A DNA stretch of 64,000 bases from Bacteroidales bacterium (GCA_017531225.1 JAFXLL010000003.1:108893-172892), one strand, 5' to 3'; counted from the first letter of the stretch, positions 26,012 through 34,034 are shown. Numbers and translations are program-made. The notes: generated from the letters alone by a model not told the origin.

Positions 26012-27670
26012 ATGGATATCTACGAGGTTTTCAATGGGTTGCGGTATCATCATGAAGATGAGGTAGTGGAATTCAAGAAGGCGGAGAATAACTTCGACTT
26101 CGATGACTTGGGCAAGTATTTCTCAGCACTGAGCAACGAGGCCAATCTGAGAGACAAGGCGTTTGCGTGGCTGGCATTTGGCGTGCATGACAAGACGCGA
26201 GAGATATTGGGTACATCGTTCAAGAACAGCATGAAGAGCCTCCAGAAGTTGAAACAGGACTTGTCGCAACACACCACCGACAACCACACTTTCAGGGAGA
26301 TTTACGAGTTGAAGATAGAAGGGAAACGGGTGTTGTTGTTCCAGATACCCGCCACTCCTCGCGGCATTCCGATGGCTTGGAAAGGACATTTCTACGCCAG
26401 ACGTGGAGAGAGCCTTGGAGCGTTGGATATGGGAAAATATGAGGAGATTCGTAGGCAGGTGGTGGATGAGGACTGGTCGAAGGAGATTGTGGAGGGGGCA
26501 ACGATAGAAGACCTTGACCCAGAAGCCATAAAAGAGGCTCGAAAGAAGTACGGCAAAAAACATCCTGACCTTGTGAAGGAAATGAAAAAGTGGGATGACA
26601 TCACGTTTCTCAACAAAGCCAAGATAACCCTAAAGGGTAAGATAACCAACACGGCCATCCTGCTGGTTGGCCGCACGGAGAGCGAATATCTCATATCGCC
26701 AGCGGTGGCAAGAATAAGATGGATATATAAAGATTCGAAGGGCAATGAGCGTGACTTTGCCATTGAGACATGTCCTTTCGTTTTGGCCACGGACAAGATT
26801 TATGGCAAGATTCGGAATTTCAAGTACCTCATTATGGATTCGGAACTTACCTCACTGGTACCAGACAATCTTGACACATACGATCCTTTCATCATCCGCG
26901 AGGCCTTGAATAATGCTATCGCACATCAGGACTATGGCTGCCATGGAATGATTAACGTGGTGGAGGAAGAGGACAGACTGATATTCACCAATTTGGGTAG
27001 TTTTATTCCCAATAGTGTGAGGAGCGTACTTGAAAACGACGCTCCCGAAGAGCATTACAGAAACAAAATGCTGGCCAACGCCATGGTGGAACTGGGAATG
27101 GTAGACACTATTGGCAGCGGCATCAAGCGGATGTTTGACAAACAGCGCGAGAGACTATTTCCCATGCCGGATTATGATTTCAGCGAAAACAGGGTAAAAG
27201 TGACTGTTGTGGGAAAAGTGCTGGATGTTGACTATGCCAGACTATTGACCAGAGATAAGACACTCAGTTTGCTCGACATCGAGATGCTGAGCAGGATACA
27301 GATGCACCGATCGCTGAGCAAAGAAGAGATTGACTATCTGAGGAAACGTAAGCTTGTTGAGGGACGGAAAAATGCATTGTATTTCGCCAAGAGTGTGGCT
27401 GGAGCCACAGGACAAAAAGCGGAATATACACGTAATAAGGGCTTTGACGATGAGTACTACAGGGATCTTATCATGAAGGCATTGGAGCAGCATGAGAGGA
27501 TGAGCCGTCCAGAGATTAATGCTTTGCTGATGAATAAGCTACCTGAAGCTTTGACGGAGAAACAAAAACTATCAAAGATTGGGCATTTGCTTACCTATTT
27601 AAGGCAGTCGGGAAAAATTGAAATTGGTGATAAAAAGCAATGGCAACTCAAAGAGTTCTCTCAAAAATAA
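26012..27670 (+). CDS. AlbA_2 (Schlafen-like) / RecG-like DNA-binding protein
   Basis: A 552-residue protein. The start (EVVEFKKAENNFDFDDLGKY) is the AlbA_2 domain, with LAFGVHDKTREILGT and FYARRGES later in it. Residues about 275-390 carry the ATPase-like block of RecG-related transcriptional regulators: REALNNAIAHQDY and GSGIKRMF are diagnostic. The C-terminus has winged-helix features (EQHERMSRPEINALL). Such proteins are abundant in Bacteroidales and often sit in variable islands; AlbA_2 domains relate to nucleases. Whether it regulates the neighbouring defence operon is unknown. A short homologous tail follows at 27830. Confidence 0.82.
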   Translation: MDIYEVFNGLRYHHEDEVVEFKKAENNFDFDDLGKYFSALSNEANLRDKAFAWLAFGVHDKTREILGTSFKNSMKSLQKLKQDLSQHTTDNHTFREIYELKIEGKRVLLFQIPATPRGIPMAWKGHFYARRGESLGALDMGKYEEIRRQVVDEDWSKEIVEGATIEDLDPEAIKEARKKYGKKHPDLVKEMKKWDDITFLNKAKITLKGKITNTAILLVGRTESEYLISPAVARIRWIYKDSKGNERDFAIETCPFVLATDKIYGKIRNFKYLIMDSELTSLVPDNLDTYDPFIIREALNNAIAHQDYGCHGMINVVEEEDRLIFTNLGSFIPNSVRSVLENDAPEEHYRNKMLANAMVELGMVDTIGSGIKRMFDKQRERLFPMPDYDFSENRVKVTVVGKVLDVDYARLLTRDKTLSLLDIEMLSRIQMHRSLSKEEIDYLRKRKLVEGRKNALYFAKSVAGATGQKAEYTRNKGFDDEYYRDLIMKALEQHERMSRPEINALLMNKLPEALTEKQKLSKIGHLLTYLRQSGKIEIGDKKQWQLKEFSQK

Positions 27671-27829
27671 TTGAAGTTTGAGAGAAGTTTGAGAGAAATA
27701 AAGTGATAAATTGCTTGTTATCAGGTGGATAGCGTATAAATAGTTATGCGAGATTGTGTGATGTATGAGAGAAGTTTGCGAGAAGTTCTATGGTTTTCCT
27801 CACGAAAATAGTAAGTGAGAAATAAGGAA

Positions 27830-27973
27830 ATGAGGAACATTGGATATCATGTGCGGATAGGCGAAGAGAAACCGTACAGAAAATTGCAACGACAGATGCA
27901 AGAGCTGATTAAAGAAGGTAAAGCTGAACAGACCGGAACAAAACGATGGACACAATATCGGCTTGTTCCATAA
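27830..27973 (+). pseudogene. Remnant of an AlbA_2/RecG-like protein C-terminus
   Basis: A 47-codon frame from ATG 27830 to TAA 27971 contains KLQRQMQELIKEGKAEQTGT and ends YRLVP, like the last winged helix of AlbA_2/RecG-type regulators. No upstream part is present. The short stretch just before it repeats GAGAGAAGTTTG motifs from the end of the preceding gene, suggesting duplication and deletion. Confidence 0.5.
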
Positions 27974-27999
27974 GTATAAAAACCAAAAAAATGCGTTGA

Positions 28000-28236
28000 A
28001 AACGAGTTTTGGTTTTTAGAATGGTTTTTAGAAAAATATTCTTTTTGTTGATAATCAAATAGTTGATAAAAACCGATAAAACACGATGGTTTTTAGAGTG
28101 TTTTTAGAACGGTTTTTTGGTTTTTACATCAGAAGCACGCTGAAAAAACGAAAACTGATTTTGAGGATTTGAGGATTTGAGGAATGAGGATGTCAAATGA
28201 CGGGTTTTGACGGATTTTGACATTTTGCACGGTGTT
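28000..28236. other. AT-rich intergenic stretch with GGTTTTTAGA and TGAGGATT repeats
   Basis: No gene is visible. GGTTTTTAGA-like words recur between 28013 and 28125. Then GAGGATTTGAGGATTTGAGG and GACGGATTTTGACATTTTG follow. The last 60 bases resemble 18484-18542 on the other side of the defence cassette. Confidence 0.5.
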
Positions 28237-28296
28237 AAAAAGCCCCCGCCAATCCCCCTGACCCCCTTTAAAGGGGGAAGGGATGGCGGGGGCTTG
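28236..28296 (-). terminator. Large GC-rich terminator of the VirE/DUF3987 gene run
   Basis: AGCCCCCGCC (28241-28250) pairs with GGCGGGGGCT (28285-28294), with CCCCCTTT/AAAGGGGG inside. On the minus strand a T-run follows. It lies just after the last small gene of the minus-strand run. Confidence 0.75.
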
Positions 28297-28318
28297 GTGA
28301 ATTGAAACGTGTTCTCTC

Positions 28319-28567
28319 CTACCCTATTTCACTGGGTGGAAACAGCGGTTCGATGGGGATTTGACGGATTGAGAAAAAGCCGTTCAGACCATCGGAGCGT
28401 TGGAAGGCACGGCAAGGAATCAGCTCACACTCTTCAAAAGACTGTGAGCGATGAAAGATGCAGTGCAAACATGCCCAGGCTTCGGACTTGTTTTTTGGTG
28501 CTGGATAGAATCGGCAAACTCCCCAGAGGGAAGATTTGACGGTGTTTTCATCAATGACCCTATTCAT
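28319..28567 (-). CDS. Small unknown protein of a mobile element
   Basis: An 82-residue frame with several Cys and aromatic residues (AWACLHCIFHRS, ECELIPCRAF). No family is recognised. It is kept because it lies on the same strand as the mobile-element genes, 59 nt after the 90-residue gene and just ahead of a strong terminator. A plus-strand frame over the same bases is less likely because it runs against the operon. Confidence 0.4.
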   Translation of the reverse strand: MNRVIDENTVKSSLWGVCRFYPAPKNKSEAWACLHCIFHRSQSFEECELIPCRAFQRSDGLNGFFSIRQIPIEPLFPPSEIG

Positions 28568-28626
28568 GGCGTTATTACTTTGGTTTTACGAAAAGCAGGG
28601 GTTGAAACCGCCTGCCTGTATTCGCA

Positions 28627-28899
28627 TCACCCCTTTGGGGTTCTTTTGGTTTTACTTTTTTTAGGCGCTTTGCGTTCATAGGGCGTTGATGTGAGTGTGA
28701 AATCAGCTGGGGAATGGTAGCCCTTGCTCTCCAAGGCTTTGATAAGGTCATCAAAAAGATGATCTTTTTTTGTATTGATGACCAAATCATAATCCATTGT
28801 GATTTTACGCTTTACGATGTTAGACTTGTTTGCTATCGATGCAATAGCACTGTAAACAAACATTGAATGGGTTTTGAATTCGATTTTGAAATACGGCAT
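28627..28899 (-). CDS. Small unknown basic protein of a mobile element
   Basis: A 90-residue protein. MPYFKIEFKTHSMFVYSAIA and DYDLVINTKKDHLFDDLIKA look like alternating strand and helix, and the tail is very basic (KAPKKSKTKRTPKG), suggesting nucleic-acid contact. It starts 5 nt after the stop of the 81-residue gene. No known family is recognised. Confidence 0.55.
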   Translation of the reverse strand: MPYFKIEFKTHSMFVYSAIASIANKSNIVKRKITMDYDLVINTKKDHLFDDLIKALESKGYHSPADFTLTSTPYERKAPKKSKTKRTPKG

Positions 28900-28904
28900 A
28901 ATGG

Positions 28905-29150
28905 CTAGGTTGTAGAGGGTTGTGAAATGTTTTGAAGTGTGATGATGGCATACTCGGAACGGTGAATGCCTGCGTTTTGTGCTGCGTTTTTGACAACATC
29001 AGCAAGATAGGCGTAATCAGTCATGTTGATTGTGGCCGAAATGGTGAGGCCACACACGCCGAAGGTGCCAATGTTGGTTGAAACAACAGCGGGACGGATG
29101 GCGCGGTACGCGGCCATCGTATAGGTCTCGATGTGGACGGTGGCTTTCAT
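28905..29150 (-). CDS. Small unknown protein of a mobile element
   Basis: An 81-residue protein with an alternating hydrophobic pattern (MKATVHIETYTMAAYRAI, then TFGVCGLTISATINMTDYAY) typical of a small alpha/beta fold. It lies downstream of the DUF3987 gene, 96 nt away, and directly upstream of the 90-residue gene. Similar short genes accompany VirE/DUF3987 pairs in Bacteroidales islands. Function unknown. Confidence 0.55.
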   Translation of the reverse strand: MKATVHIETYTMAAYRAIRPAVVSTNIGTFGVCGLTISATINMTDYAYLADVVKNAAQNAGIHRSEYAIITLQNISQPSTT

Positions 29151-29246
29151 ATAGTTAGGAGTTTGGAGTTAATAGTTTGGAGTTATAGGACGGATGGGAC
29201 AAATAGGACAGATATTGATGTGCTATCGTTATACGTGCTATCGTGC

Positions 29247-31067
29247 TTACGATGGGGGTTTTAGGTATTTGTCAATAGCTGGATGGGAAAGCAAGCCTGA
29301 CTTGCAGAGGTCGGAGATATACCGCTCAGCGGTTTTCTCCGACACGCTGAGCGAAGCGGCCGCTTTGAGATAGGCCGCACGGTCGAAGACATCAGGAAGG
29401 GCGGCAAAGAAGGCTTGACGGCGGTCGTTGGTGTTGCGGTGGCCACGAGGCTTATAGAAATCGTGACGCGGCAAGGTCTGAAAGACCGCTGCCGAGTGCT
29501 GCAGCAGGACTTTGACCATCGCGAGAGCGGTGGCAAAGTCGGCATCAGCACAAACAAGGATGGATTCAGGACGATGGCCTTCCTCGTTGCCGGAAGGCAA
29601 CGGGAAAGCGCCATCGTCCATCTGGCGGAGCACCGTCAGGATCATCGCGAAGCGAAAGAGGATAAGCCCGAGGCGACGTACTGAAGCTATGATGTCGTCG
29701 CCAAAGAGGGCTGCATATTCCTCTTGTGTTTGGGTAAAGAAGGCGTTGAACTGGCGTTGCTGGTCGGTGGTAAGCGTGAAACGAATGTACTGAGCAGACA
29801 GCATTTTGTGGAACTGGCAGAAGTCGCGACCGATTTCCTTAAAGAGGTCGTCGGCGGTGGTGTCGCTGTCGGCTGAAAACATATCATGCCAAACGATTTC
29901 CGTGGGCATGACATAGAAGATGAAACGGCTGAAAAGGCCGTTTTCAGCGGATGGAATCAGGTTGAAAACCTGTTGCGGAGTGCCGGACAGAATGGCCGAA
30001 AACTTGGGTTTAGTGATTTCCACATATTCGCGGTCTTTCTTGCGAAGGTAGGAAATTGTTTCGTGGTGAAACGCTTTGCGGAAACCATCGGAGTAGTTGC
30101 CCAGGTCCGAGTTGAAAGCATTGGCCAAGGTGTCGCCTTCTGTTTCAAACAGGAGGCCGACACCGTCATTTTGGGACAATGTTTGATAGACCACTGTGGC
30201 CGTGCTGTTGGCTGGGATGAACAAGGTGAGAAAGGGCGGTTCCTGCGGCTCAGTCGCTTCGCCTTTCTTCTTGTTTAGGACATACTGCAATTGGTCTTGT
30301 TTGTACTTTTCCATGGATTTGCGGTACTGCTCGCGCAGCTCTCGATGGATTGGAGCCACCAGATGACGGCAAAGGGACAAACGCCCCTTCCCTGCCGATG
30401 CTCGTGCAGTGACGTACAGGAAGAGATTGGAAAAGACTTCACGGCGATCATATACGCCGTACACATTCGGCAGACATGCCGAAAAGACGGTAAGAGAGCC
30501 AAGGATGAGCAGATCTGCATCGACATCTGAAACGGAGTCGGCCACGACTCGTTTCAGTATGTCGGGCAGCTGCTCGCGGACGGTTTGTGAAAAAGTACCG
30601 ATTTTGACCGATTTTGACATCCTCAAATCCTCACCGTCCTCAAATTGAGAATGTGAGGACGAAGATTTTGGGGATGGCTTTTGAGGTGCGCGGGGCTGTT
30701 CCCATCGTACACCGTGAAGGTGTGCGATGTGGAACAGCGAAGCGATGGTAATTTCACGACTGCCATCATTGAGACAGTGGGAATACTGGCGGTCGGTCTC
30801 TTCATACTCATAGTGAGGATTGAAGCGGCTGAGCCGCTGAAAGATTGAGCGGCCATCTTCGCCAAGCTCTGAGACCAGGGCAAAGGCGATGGAAAGCCAA
30901 TCCGAGTAGGTGGGCGTGATGTCGATGCCGGAGGCTTCGACAGCACCCACCAAAGCGAGGATGGCGGGGAGATTGGACGACGAAGCCACGGCTGGAGAAA
31001 GTGCAGCAGGCACTTTCTCCACCGGGGCGGAGTTCCAATCATCGGGGTTGAAGACTTGGCCACTCAT
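29247..31067 (-). CDS. PriCT-2 / DUF3987 protein (replication-type)
   Basis: About 606 residues from ATG 31067, chosen because it overlaps the VirE_N stop as ATGA; 23 further upstream codons are in frame but lie within that gene. Residues about 40-115 match the primase C-terminal PriCT-2 domain (YSDWLSIAFALVSELGEDGR and SLFHIAHLHGV). The rest is DUF3987, a helicase-like domain, with TARASAGKGRLSL as its P-loop-like motif. Such proteins sit in plasmids, phages and integrated elements of Bacteroidales and probably serve their replication. The C-terminal end has a helix-turn-helix-like segment (LSVSEKTAERYISDLCKSGL). Confidence 0.85.
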   Translation of the reverse strand: MSGQVFNPDDWNSAPVEKVPAALSPAVASSSNLPAILALVGAVEASGIDITPTYSDWLSIAFALVSELGEDGRSIFQRLSRFNPHYEYEETDRQYSHCLNDGSREITIASLFHIAHLHGVRWEQPRAPQKPSPKSSSSHSQFEDGEDLRMSKSVKIGTFSQTVREQLPDILKRVVADSVSDVDADLLILGSLTVFSACLPNVYGVYDRREVFSNLFLYVTARASAGKGRLSLCRHLVAPIHRELREQYRKSMEKYKQDQLQYVLNKKKGEATEPQEPPFLTLFIPANSTATVVYQTLSQNDGVGLLFETEGDTLANAFNSDLGNYSDGFRKAFHHETISYLRKKDREYVEITKPKFSAILSGTPQQVFNLIPSAENGLFSRFIFYVMPTEIVWHDMFSADSDTTADDLFKEIGRDFCQFHKMLSAQYIRFTLTTDQQRQFNAFFTQTQEEYAALFGDDIIASVRRLGLILFRFAMILTVLRQMDDGAFPLPSGNEEGHRPESILVCADADFATALAMVKVLLQHSAAVFQTLPRHDFYKPRGHRNTNDRRQAFFAALPDVFDRAAYLKAAASLSVSEKTAERYISDLCKSGLLSHPAIDKYLKPPS

Positions 31068-31726
31068 AGCAAAGATGGATTTAAGTATGCAGCAGGGTCG
31101 TGAGGCAGGAAGCAAGCACGAGACAGGTTGCGGCATGAGCGGTCAACTTCAACATCATAATGGTTGAAGATGTAATTGTAGAGGCCTGCAAAGAAACGGA
31201 CTTGGTAATCGCTGTAGGATTCACCATCTTTGCCATAACGGAAATAGGAATCATGGAAGGATATGACCCATTTGAGGCCATCCCCCGAGGGGCTGCGGAA
31301 AAGCAGCAAGGTCTCAAAATAGGTGTCCTCCTTCAGGGCCTCAAAGATGGCTTCGACATCCTTCAGGTGGTCGAAGTCCAGGCATATAAGCCCTGAGTGC
31401 TGAATGATTGCCTTATCAGTACGGGCGGAGAAAATACCGCTGAAGGTGCAATAGTCAAATTTATTGGCTTTGTACTGGCGGCGATATCGATCATCTTTGA
31501 TGGTGCGGAGTTCGTTGGTGCGGTCTTTGGCGTAGTCGCTGATGATGTAGTTGAAGACATCTATCAGGTTGACGACTTGATAAGGGTGTTTGTTGGTGAT
31601 GGGTCGTCTGAAGATGGAAAAGCTTGGCATATTCTTCAGGTCACAAGAAGGCGACGGCTTGACAGCGTAGTTGTTAGGAGTGCCCCAGAAGTACATGGCG
31701 GGAGCGCTAGACTTATCGGTGTTCAT
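31064..31726 (-). CDS. VirE_N / BT4734-like protein
   Basis: About 220 residues from ATG 31726 (MNTDKSSAPAMYFWG). The sequence RRQYKANKFDYCTFSGIFS and IQHSGLICLDFDHLKD match the VirE N-terminal (BT4734-like) domain, which resembles an archaeo-eukaryotic primase and is usually followed by DUF3987, as here. GDGLKWVI and the final NLSRACFLPHDPAAYLN are also typical. With the coupled DUF3987 gene it probably forms a primase-helicase for a mobile element. Confidence 0.85.
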   Translation of the reverse strand: MNTDKSSAPAMYFWGTPNNYAVKPSPSCDLKNMPSFSIFRRPITNKHPYQVVNLIDVFNYIISDYAKDRTNELRTIKDDRYRRQYKANKFDYCTFSGIFSARTDKAIIQHSGLICLDFDHLKDVEAIFEALKEDTYFETLLLFRSPSGDGLKWVISFHDSYFRYGKDGESYSDYQVRFFAGLYNYIFNHYDVEVDRSCRNLSRACFLPHDPAAYLNPSLL

Positions 31727-31935
31727 GGTTTGAAGGTTTGATAGTGGGAATACATGAAGCATTCAATGTCTTGACGCAAGAAATAGACTTTGTTTTTGAC
31801 GCGGCAGCACTTCAACTCACCTTCAGAGCACCATTCTTTGAGGGTGTTTTTGGTGAGGTGAAGCATTAGCTTCAGGTCGGACATTTCTATCCAATCATAA
31901 ATGAGCGGGATAGAATTAAGATCTTTATTCGTCAT
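31723..31935 (-). CDS. Helix-turn-helix protein, excisionase-like
   Basis: About 70 residues from one of two adjacent Met codons (31938 or 31935). LKLMLHLTKNTLKEWCSEGE and KNKVYFLRQDIECFMYSH follow the MerR/excisionase-type HTH with a beta wing, as in small DNA-binding proteins upstream of VirE genes. It overlaps the end of the preceding HTH gene by about 11 nt and the start of the VirE_N gene by 4 nt, so translation is probably coupled. Confidence 0.65.
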   Translation of the reverse strand: MTNKDLNSIPLIYDWIEMSDLKLMLHLTKNTLKEWCSEGELKCCRVKNKVYFLRQDIECFMYSHYQTFKP

Positions 31936-32308
31936 CATCGTCGAGGCCTCCAAATTCCATTTGTTGGTGCTGAGCAAGAATCTTGGCATCACGGATGGCA
32001 TTACGCTCCTCTCTTGACATGTGGCGGCTTGAAGCAATCCAGGCATCAATTTCAGACTTCTTGAACCTGACGCGGCGGGTTTCTTCATCTTTATAGAAAG
32101 GAATATAACCAAGCCGCTTCCAGCGGCGAACGGTTTGATGGGAAGGATGGTCGGGATGATAGGCGCACAATTCCTCAATGGTCATGTAAGCGTCTTTTCC
32201 CTGGCCATTCTCTCGGAGTTCTTCGCAGATGGATTTGATCTCTGCGATGCCGTCGAGAATTGTCGAGACGGCTTGCGGAAGTTGGTCGAATGTGATTGTG
32301 TCTAACAT
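31925..32308 (-). CDS. Helix-turn-helix protein of a mobile element
   Basis: About 127 residues from ATG 32308. The N-terminus is a helix (FDQLPQAVSTILDGIAEIKS). Residues 40-95 form an excisionase-type HTH (YMTIEELCAYHPDHPSHQTV, then RRWKRLGYIPFYKDEETRRV and KSEIDAWI). The end is acidic (GGLDDDDE). This is the usual first gene of Bacteroidales VirE/DUF3987 modules, probably a regulator or directionality factor. A terminator lies directly upstream. Confidence 0.75.
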   Translation of the reverse strand: MLDTITFDQLPQAVSTILDGIAEIKSICEELRENGQGKDAYMTIEELCAYHPDHPSHQTVRRWKRLGYIPFYKDEETRRVRFKKSEIDAWIASSRHMSREERNAIRDAKILAQHQQMEFGGLDDDDE

Positions 32309-32351
32309 GGTACTTTGTTTTAGGCGTGAGCCATCTTTACGGTACCAATAA

Positions 32352-32382
32352 AGAAAAAGCCCACGGTGGTTAAATCGTGGGC
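32352..32382 (-). terminator. Terminator after the 342-codon unknown gene
   Basis: GCCCACG/CGTGGGC (32359-32365 with 32376-32382) is followed on the minus strand by a T-rich run. It lies between the 342-codon gene and the HTH gene. Confidence 0.75.
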
Positions 32383-32442
32383 AAAGATGGTGGGTTGTAA
32401 TCAATAAATCCCTTTAGTAAGGCTGGACTAAAGTCGTTTTTT

Positions 32443-33438
32443 TTACATTTTCAACTCCCCTTGTGAGTATTCCTTAGCATCGGCCTTGGTGCTTTTACCA
32501 GCCATATTTTGGGGGTCGTCATCTTTAAAGAAATAATTACGCGCTTTTTCTTTCATTGTATCGAAGTCTTTCAAGTATGTCTCCTCTTTTACTTGTCGGC
32601 CTTCATAAAGGAGATTGCTGATTGTGGAGGTCTGCTTTGTATTCAGGAAACAGCAGAAAGAAGAAGCCAGGTCTTCAAATTTCTCTACGTATTGGTTTCT
32701 CTCATCTAGAAAGATATTCAGCTTCCATATTGTTCGCAAGATTTTTATAAATCTGGAGGTTTGACCATCGCGGAGGTGGAATCTGCTTGTGTAAAGGACG
32801 GTCTCAGAGCGCAAGAAGGCGTGTTCCTTGGCCATTTGGAGGATTGTATGCCAGTCACCTTTGTCAAAAGCGACGGCAGCGCTGACGATGTCCAAAACCA
32901 GCTTTGCATCGTCAGGAGGCAAGCGCTCAGCGAGAAGGATGAGCGTTGGAATTTTGATGTACCCGCAATCCGCATGGGAGTTGCCGGACTGCGGCAGTGG
33001 CAAGTATGGATGCTCATCGAAGCTGATGGTGCCAGGGAACTCCTGAGACAGCTTGTCGGCATCCTCTATCAGATGACAGGACAGCTCGGGCATCTGTGCT
33101 TCAAGCATGGCACGAACATTCAACAAAAAAGGCCGCAGCATGGCGGCCTCTTCGTGGAATGATAGCAAGTAGTAGACGAAGCTATAATGAAGAAGGGAAG
33201 ATCGTGGCGCCTTCCCTCCCATCGAAGGGAGTGAGGCGCTTCGAGCGGTTTCGATGTCAGGCTCTGCCAGGACATTGATGCAGGTTTGGTATGCCTCGTT
33301 GAAAGCTTCCAAGATGGTTTCATCCGGAAGGTCGATGTGGGCCTTGAGGCAATGGTAAAGGAAATGGTTGGGAAGGTTTTCGGAAACGAAATCGGCCACT
33401 GATTTCCTTTTCGCGAATTGGAATCTTAGATGAGCCAT
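32443..33438 (-). CDS. Unknown protein at the island edge
   Basis: About 331 residues from ATG 33438 (MAHLRFQFAKRKSVADFVSE). It is mainly helical with no recognised motif; a mildly hydrophobic block (IPTLILLAERLPPDDAKLVL) lies near residue 165. It is followed by its own terminator, so it is separate from the HTH-VirE run. The position between that run and the tRNA-Leu pair suggests mobile-element cargo, but I recognise no family and no integrase motif. Confidence 0.6.
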   Translation of the reverse strand: MAHLRFQFAKRKSVADFVSENLPNHFLYHCLKAHIDLPDETILEAFNEAYQTCINVLAEPDIETARSASLPSMGGKAPRSSLLHYSFVYYLLSFHEEAAMLRPFLLNVRAMLEAQMPELSCHLIEDADKLSQEFPGTISFDEHPYLPLPQSGNSHADCGYIKIPTLILLAERLPPDDAKLVLDIVSAAVAFDKGDWHTILQMAKEHAFLRSETVLYTSRFHLRDGQTSRFIKILRTIWKLNIFLDERNQYVEKFEDLASSFCCFLNTKQTSTISNLLYEGRQVKEETYLKDFDTMKEKARNYFFKDDDPQNMAGKSTKADAKEYSQGELKM

Positions 33439-33546
33439 AACTGAAAAGATTAAAGGGTCGCGAGGCGACATGTGTTTCAGTCACAAGTATAGGCAAAAAA
33501 GTGGATGTTCGTGAGCAAGTCCTATAGGAGTAAAAGGTTGCGAAAT

Positions 33547-33652
33547 CCGTGTCAACGGAGAGAAAAAAGTCACCAATTTTGACAACAATTTTCGGGGGTG
33601 GTGTCAACGGTTGTGCAAATTTTTGAAAATCGGTTGACACGTGGTTGACACG
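33547..33652. repeat. Four copies of GTTGACA-type words in both orientations
   Basis: CGTGTCAAC (33548-33556) and GTGTCAACGG (33601-33610) are inverted relative to GTTGACACG at 33633-33641 and 33644-33652. They lie between the last island gene and the tRNA-Leu genes, where recombinase arm sites or an operator would be expected. Confidence 0.55.
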
Positions 33653-33675
33653 GCAGGGGGACTTTTGGGCAAGAA

Positions 33676-33708
33676 AAAACCCTAACTCGTTGATTTTCAG
33701 AGTTAGGG
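33676..33708 (-). terminator. Terminator of the tRNA-Leu transcript
   Basis: CCCTAACTC (33680-33688) pairs with GAGTTAGGG (33700-33708). On the minus strand a run of T follows. It lies 15 nt beyond the 3' end of tRNA-Leu(CAG). Confidence 0.8.
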
Positions 33709-33722
33709 ATTTTTGTTGAGCG

Positions 33723-33804
33723 TGCCCCGAACAGGAGTCGAACCTGCACTCCTCTCGAAATACGCACCTGAAACGTACGCGTCTACCAATTCCGCCATCG
33801 GGGC
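33723..33804 (-). tRNA. tRNA-Leu (anticodon CAG)
   Basis: An 82-nt class II tRNA on the minus strand. GCCCCGA and TCGGGGC form the acceptor stem. The D arm (GGAATTGGTAGACGC) is typical of tRNA-Leu. The anticodon stem TACGT/GCGTA (last pair G-U) holds the loop TTCAGGT, giving CAG. A long variable arm and the T arm (CAGGTTCGACTCCTG) follow. It is the nearest tRNA 3' end to the mobile-element genes. Confidence 0.93.
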
Positions 33805-33831
33805 TAAGGAGTCTGATTTGTTATCGATTGG

Positions 33832-33915
33832 TGCCCAGGACAAGAGTCGAACTTGCATGCCGTAATCGGCACTACCCCCTCAAAGTAGCGTGTCTACCAA
33901 TTTCACCACCTGGGC
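33832..33915 (-). tRNA. tRNA-Leu (anticodon GAG)
   Basis: An 84-nt class II tRNA. GCCCAGG/CCTGGGC form the acceptor stem. The anticodon stem CTACT/GGTAG holds TTGAGGG, giving GAG. The long variable arm (GCCGATTACGGC) is a hairpin, and the T arm is AAGTTCGACTCTT. It is transcribed with tRNA-Leu(CAG), 27 nt away. Confidence 0.93.
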
Positions 33916-33928
33916 TTGATTTCGGCGG

Positions 33929-33936
33929 CAAAGGTA
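33929..33936 (-). promoter_or_regulatory. -7 box for the tRNA-Leu pair
   Basis: The minus strand reads TACCTTTG, a TAnnTTTG match, 14 nt before the 5' end of tRNA-Leu(GAG). Confidence 0.65.
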
Positions 33937-33982
33937 CTACTATTTTTGAAACCTGCAAGCGTTTTTTTCATTTTTTTCAAAT

Positions 33983-34015
33983 AAAAAAAAGCACGACCCT
34001 GAGATCGTGCTTTTT
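33983..34015 (-). terminator. Terminator of the thrS-infC-rpmI-rplT operon
   Basis: GCACGA (33991-33996) pairs with TCGTGC (34005-34010), flanked by A- and T-runs, 20 nt after the rplT stop. Confidence 0.88.
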
Positions 34016-34034
34016 ATCGTCATTGAAACGTGAC

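Noticed and set aside
33723-33804. Second attachment-site copy of the tRNA-Leu 3' end inside the window
   Set aside because: I looked for repeats of the T arm and acceptor sequence elsewhere in the window and found none, so no second site is claimed.
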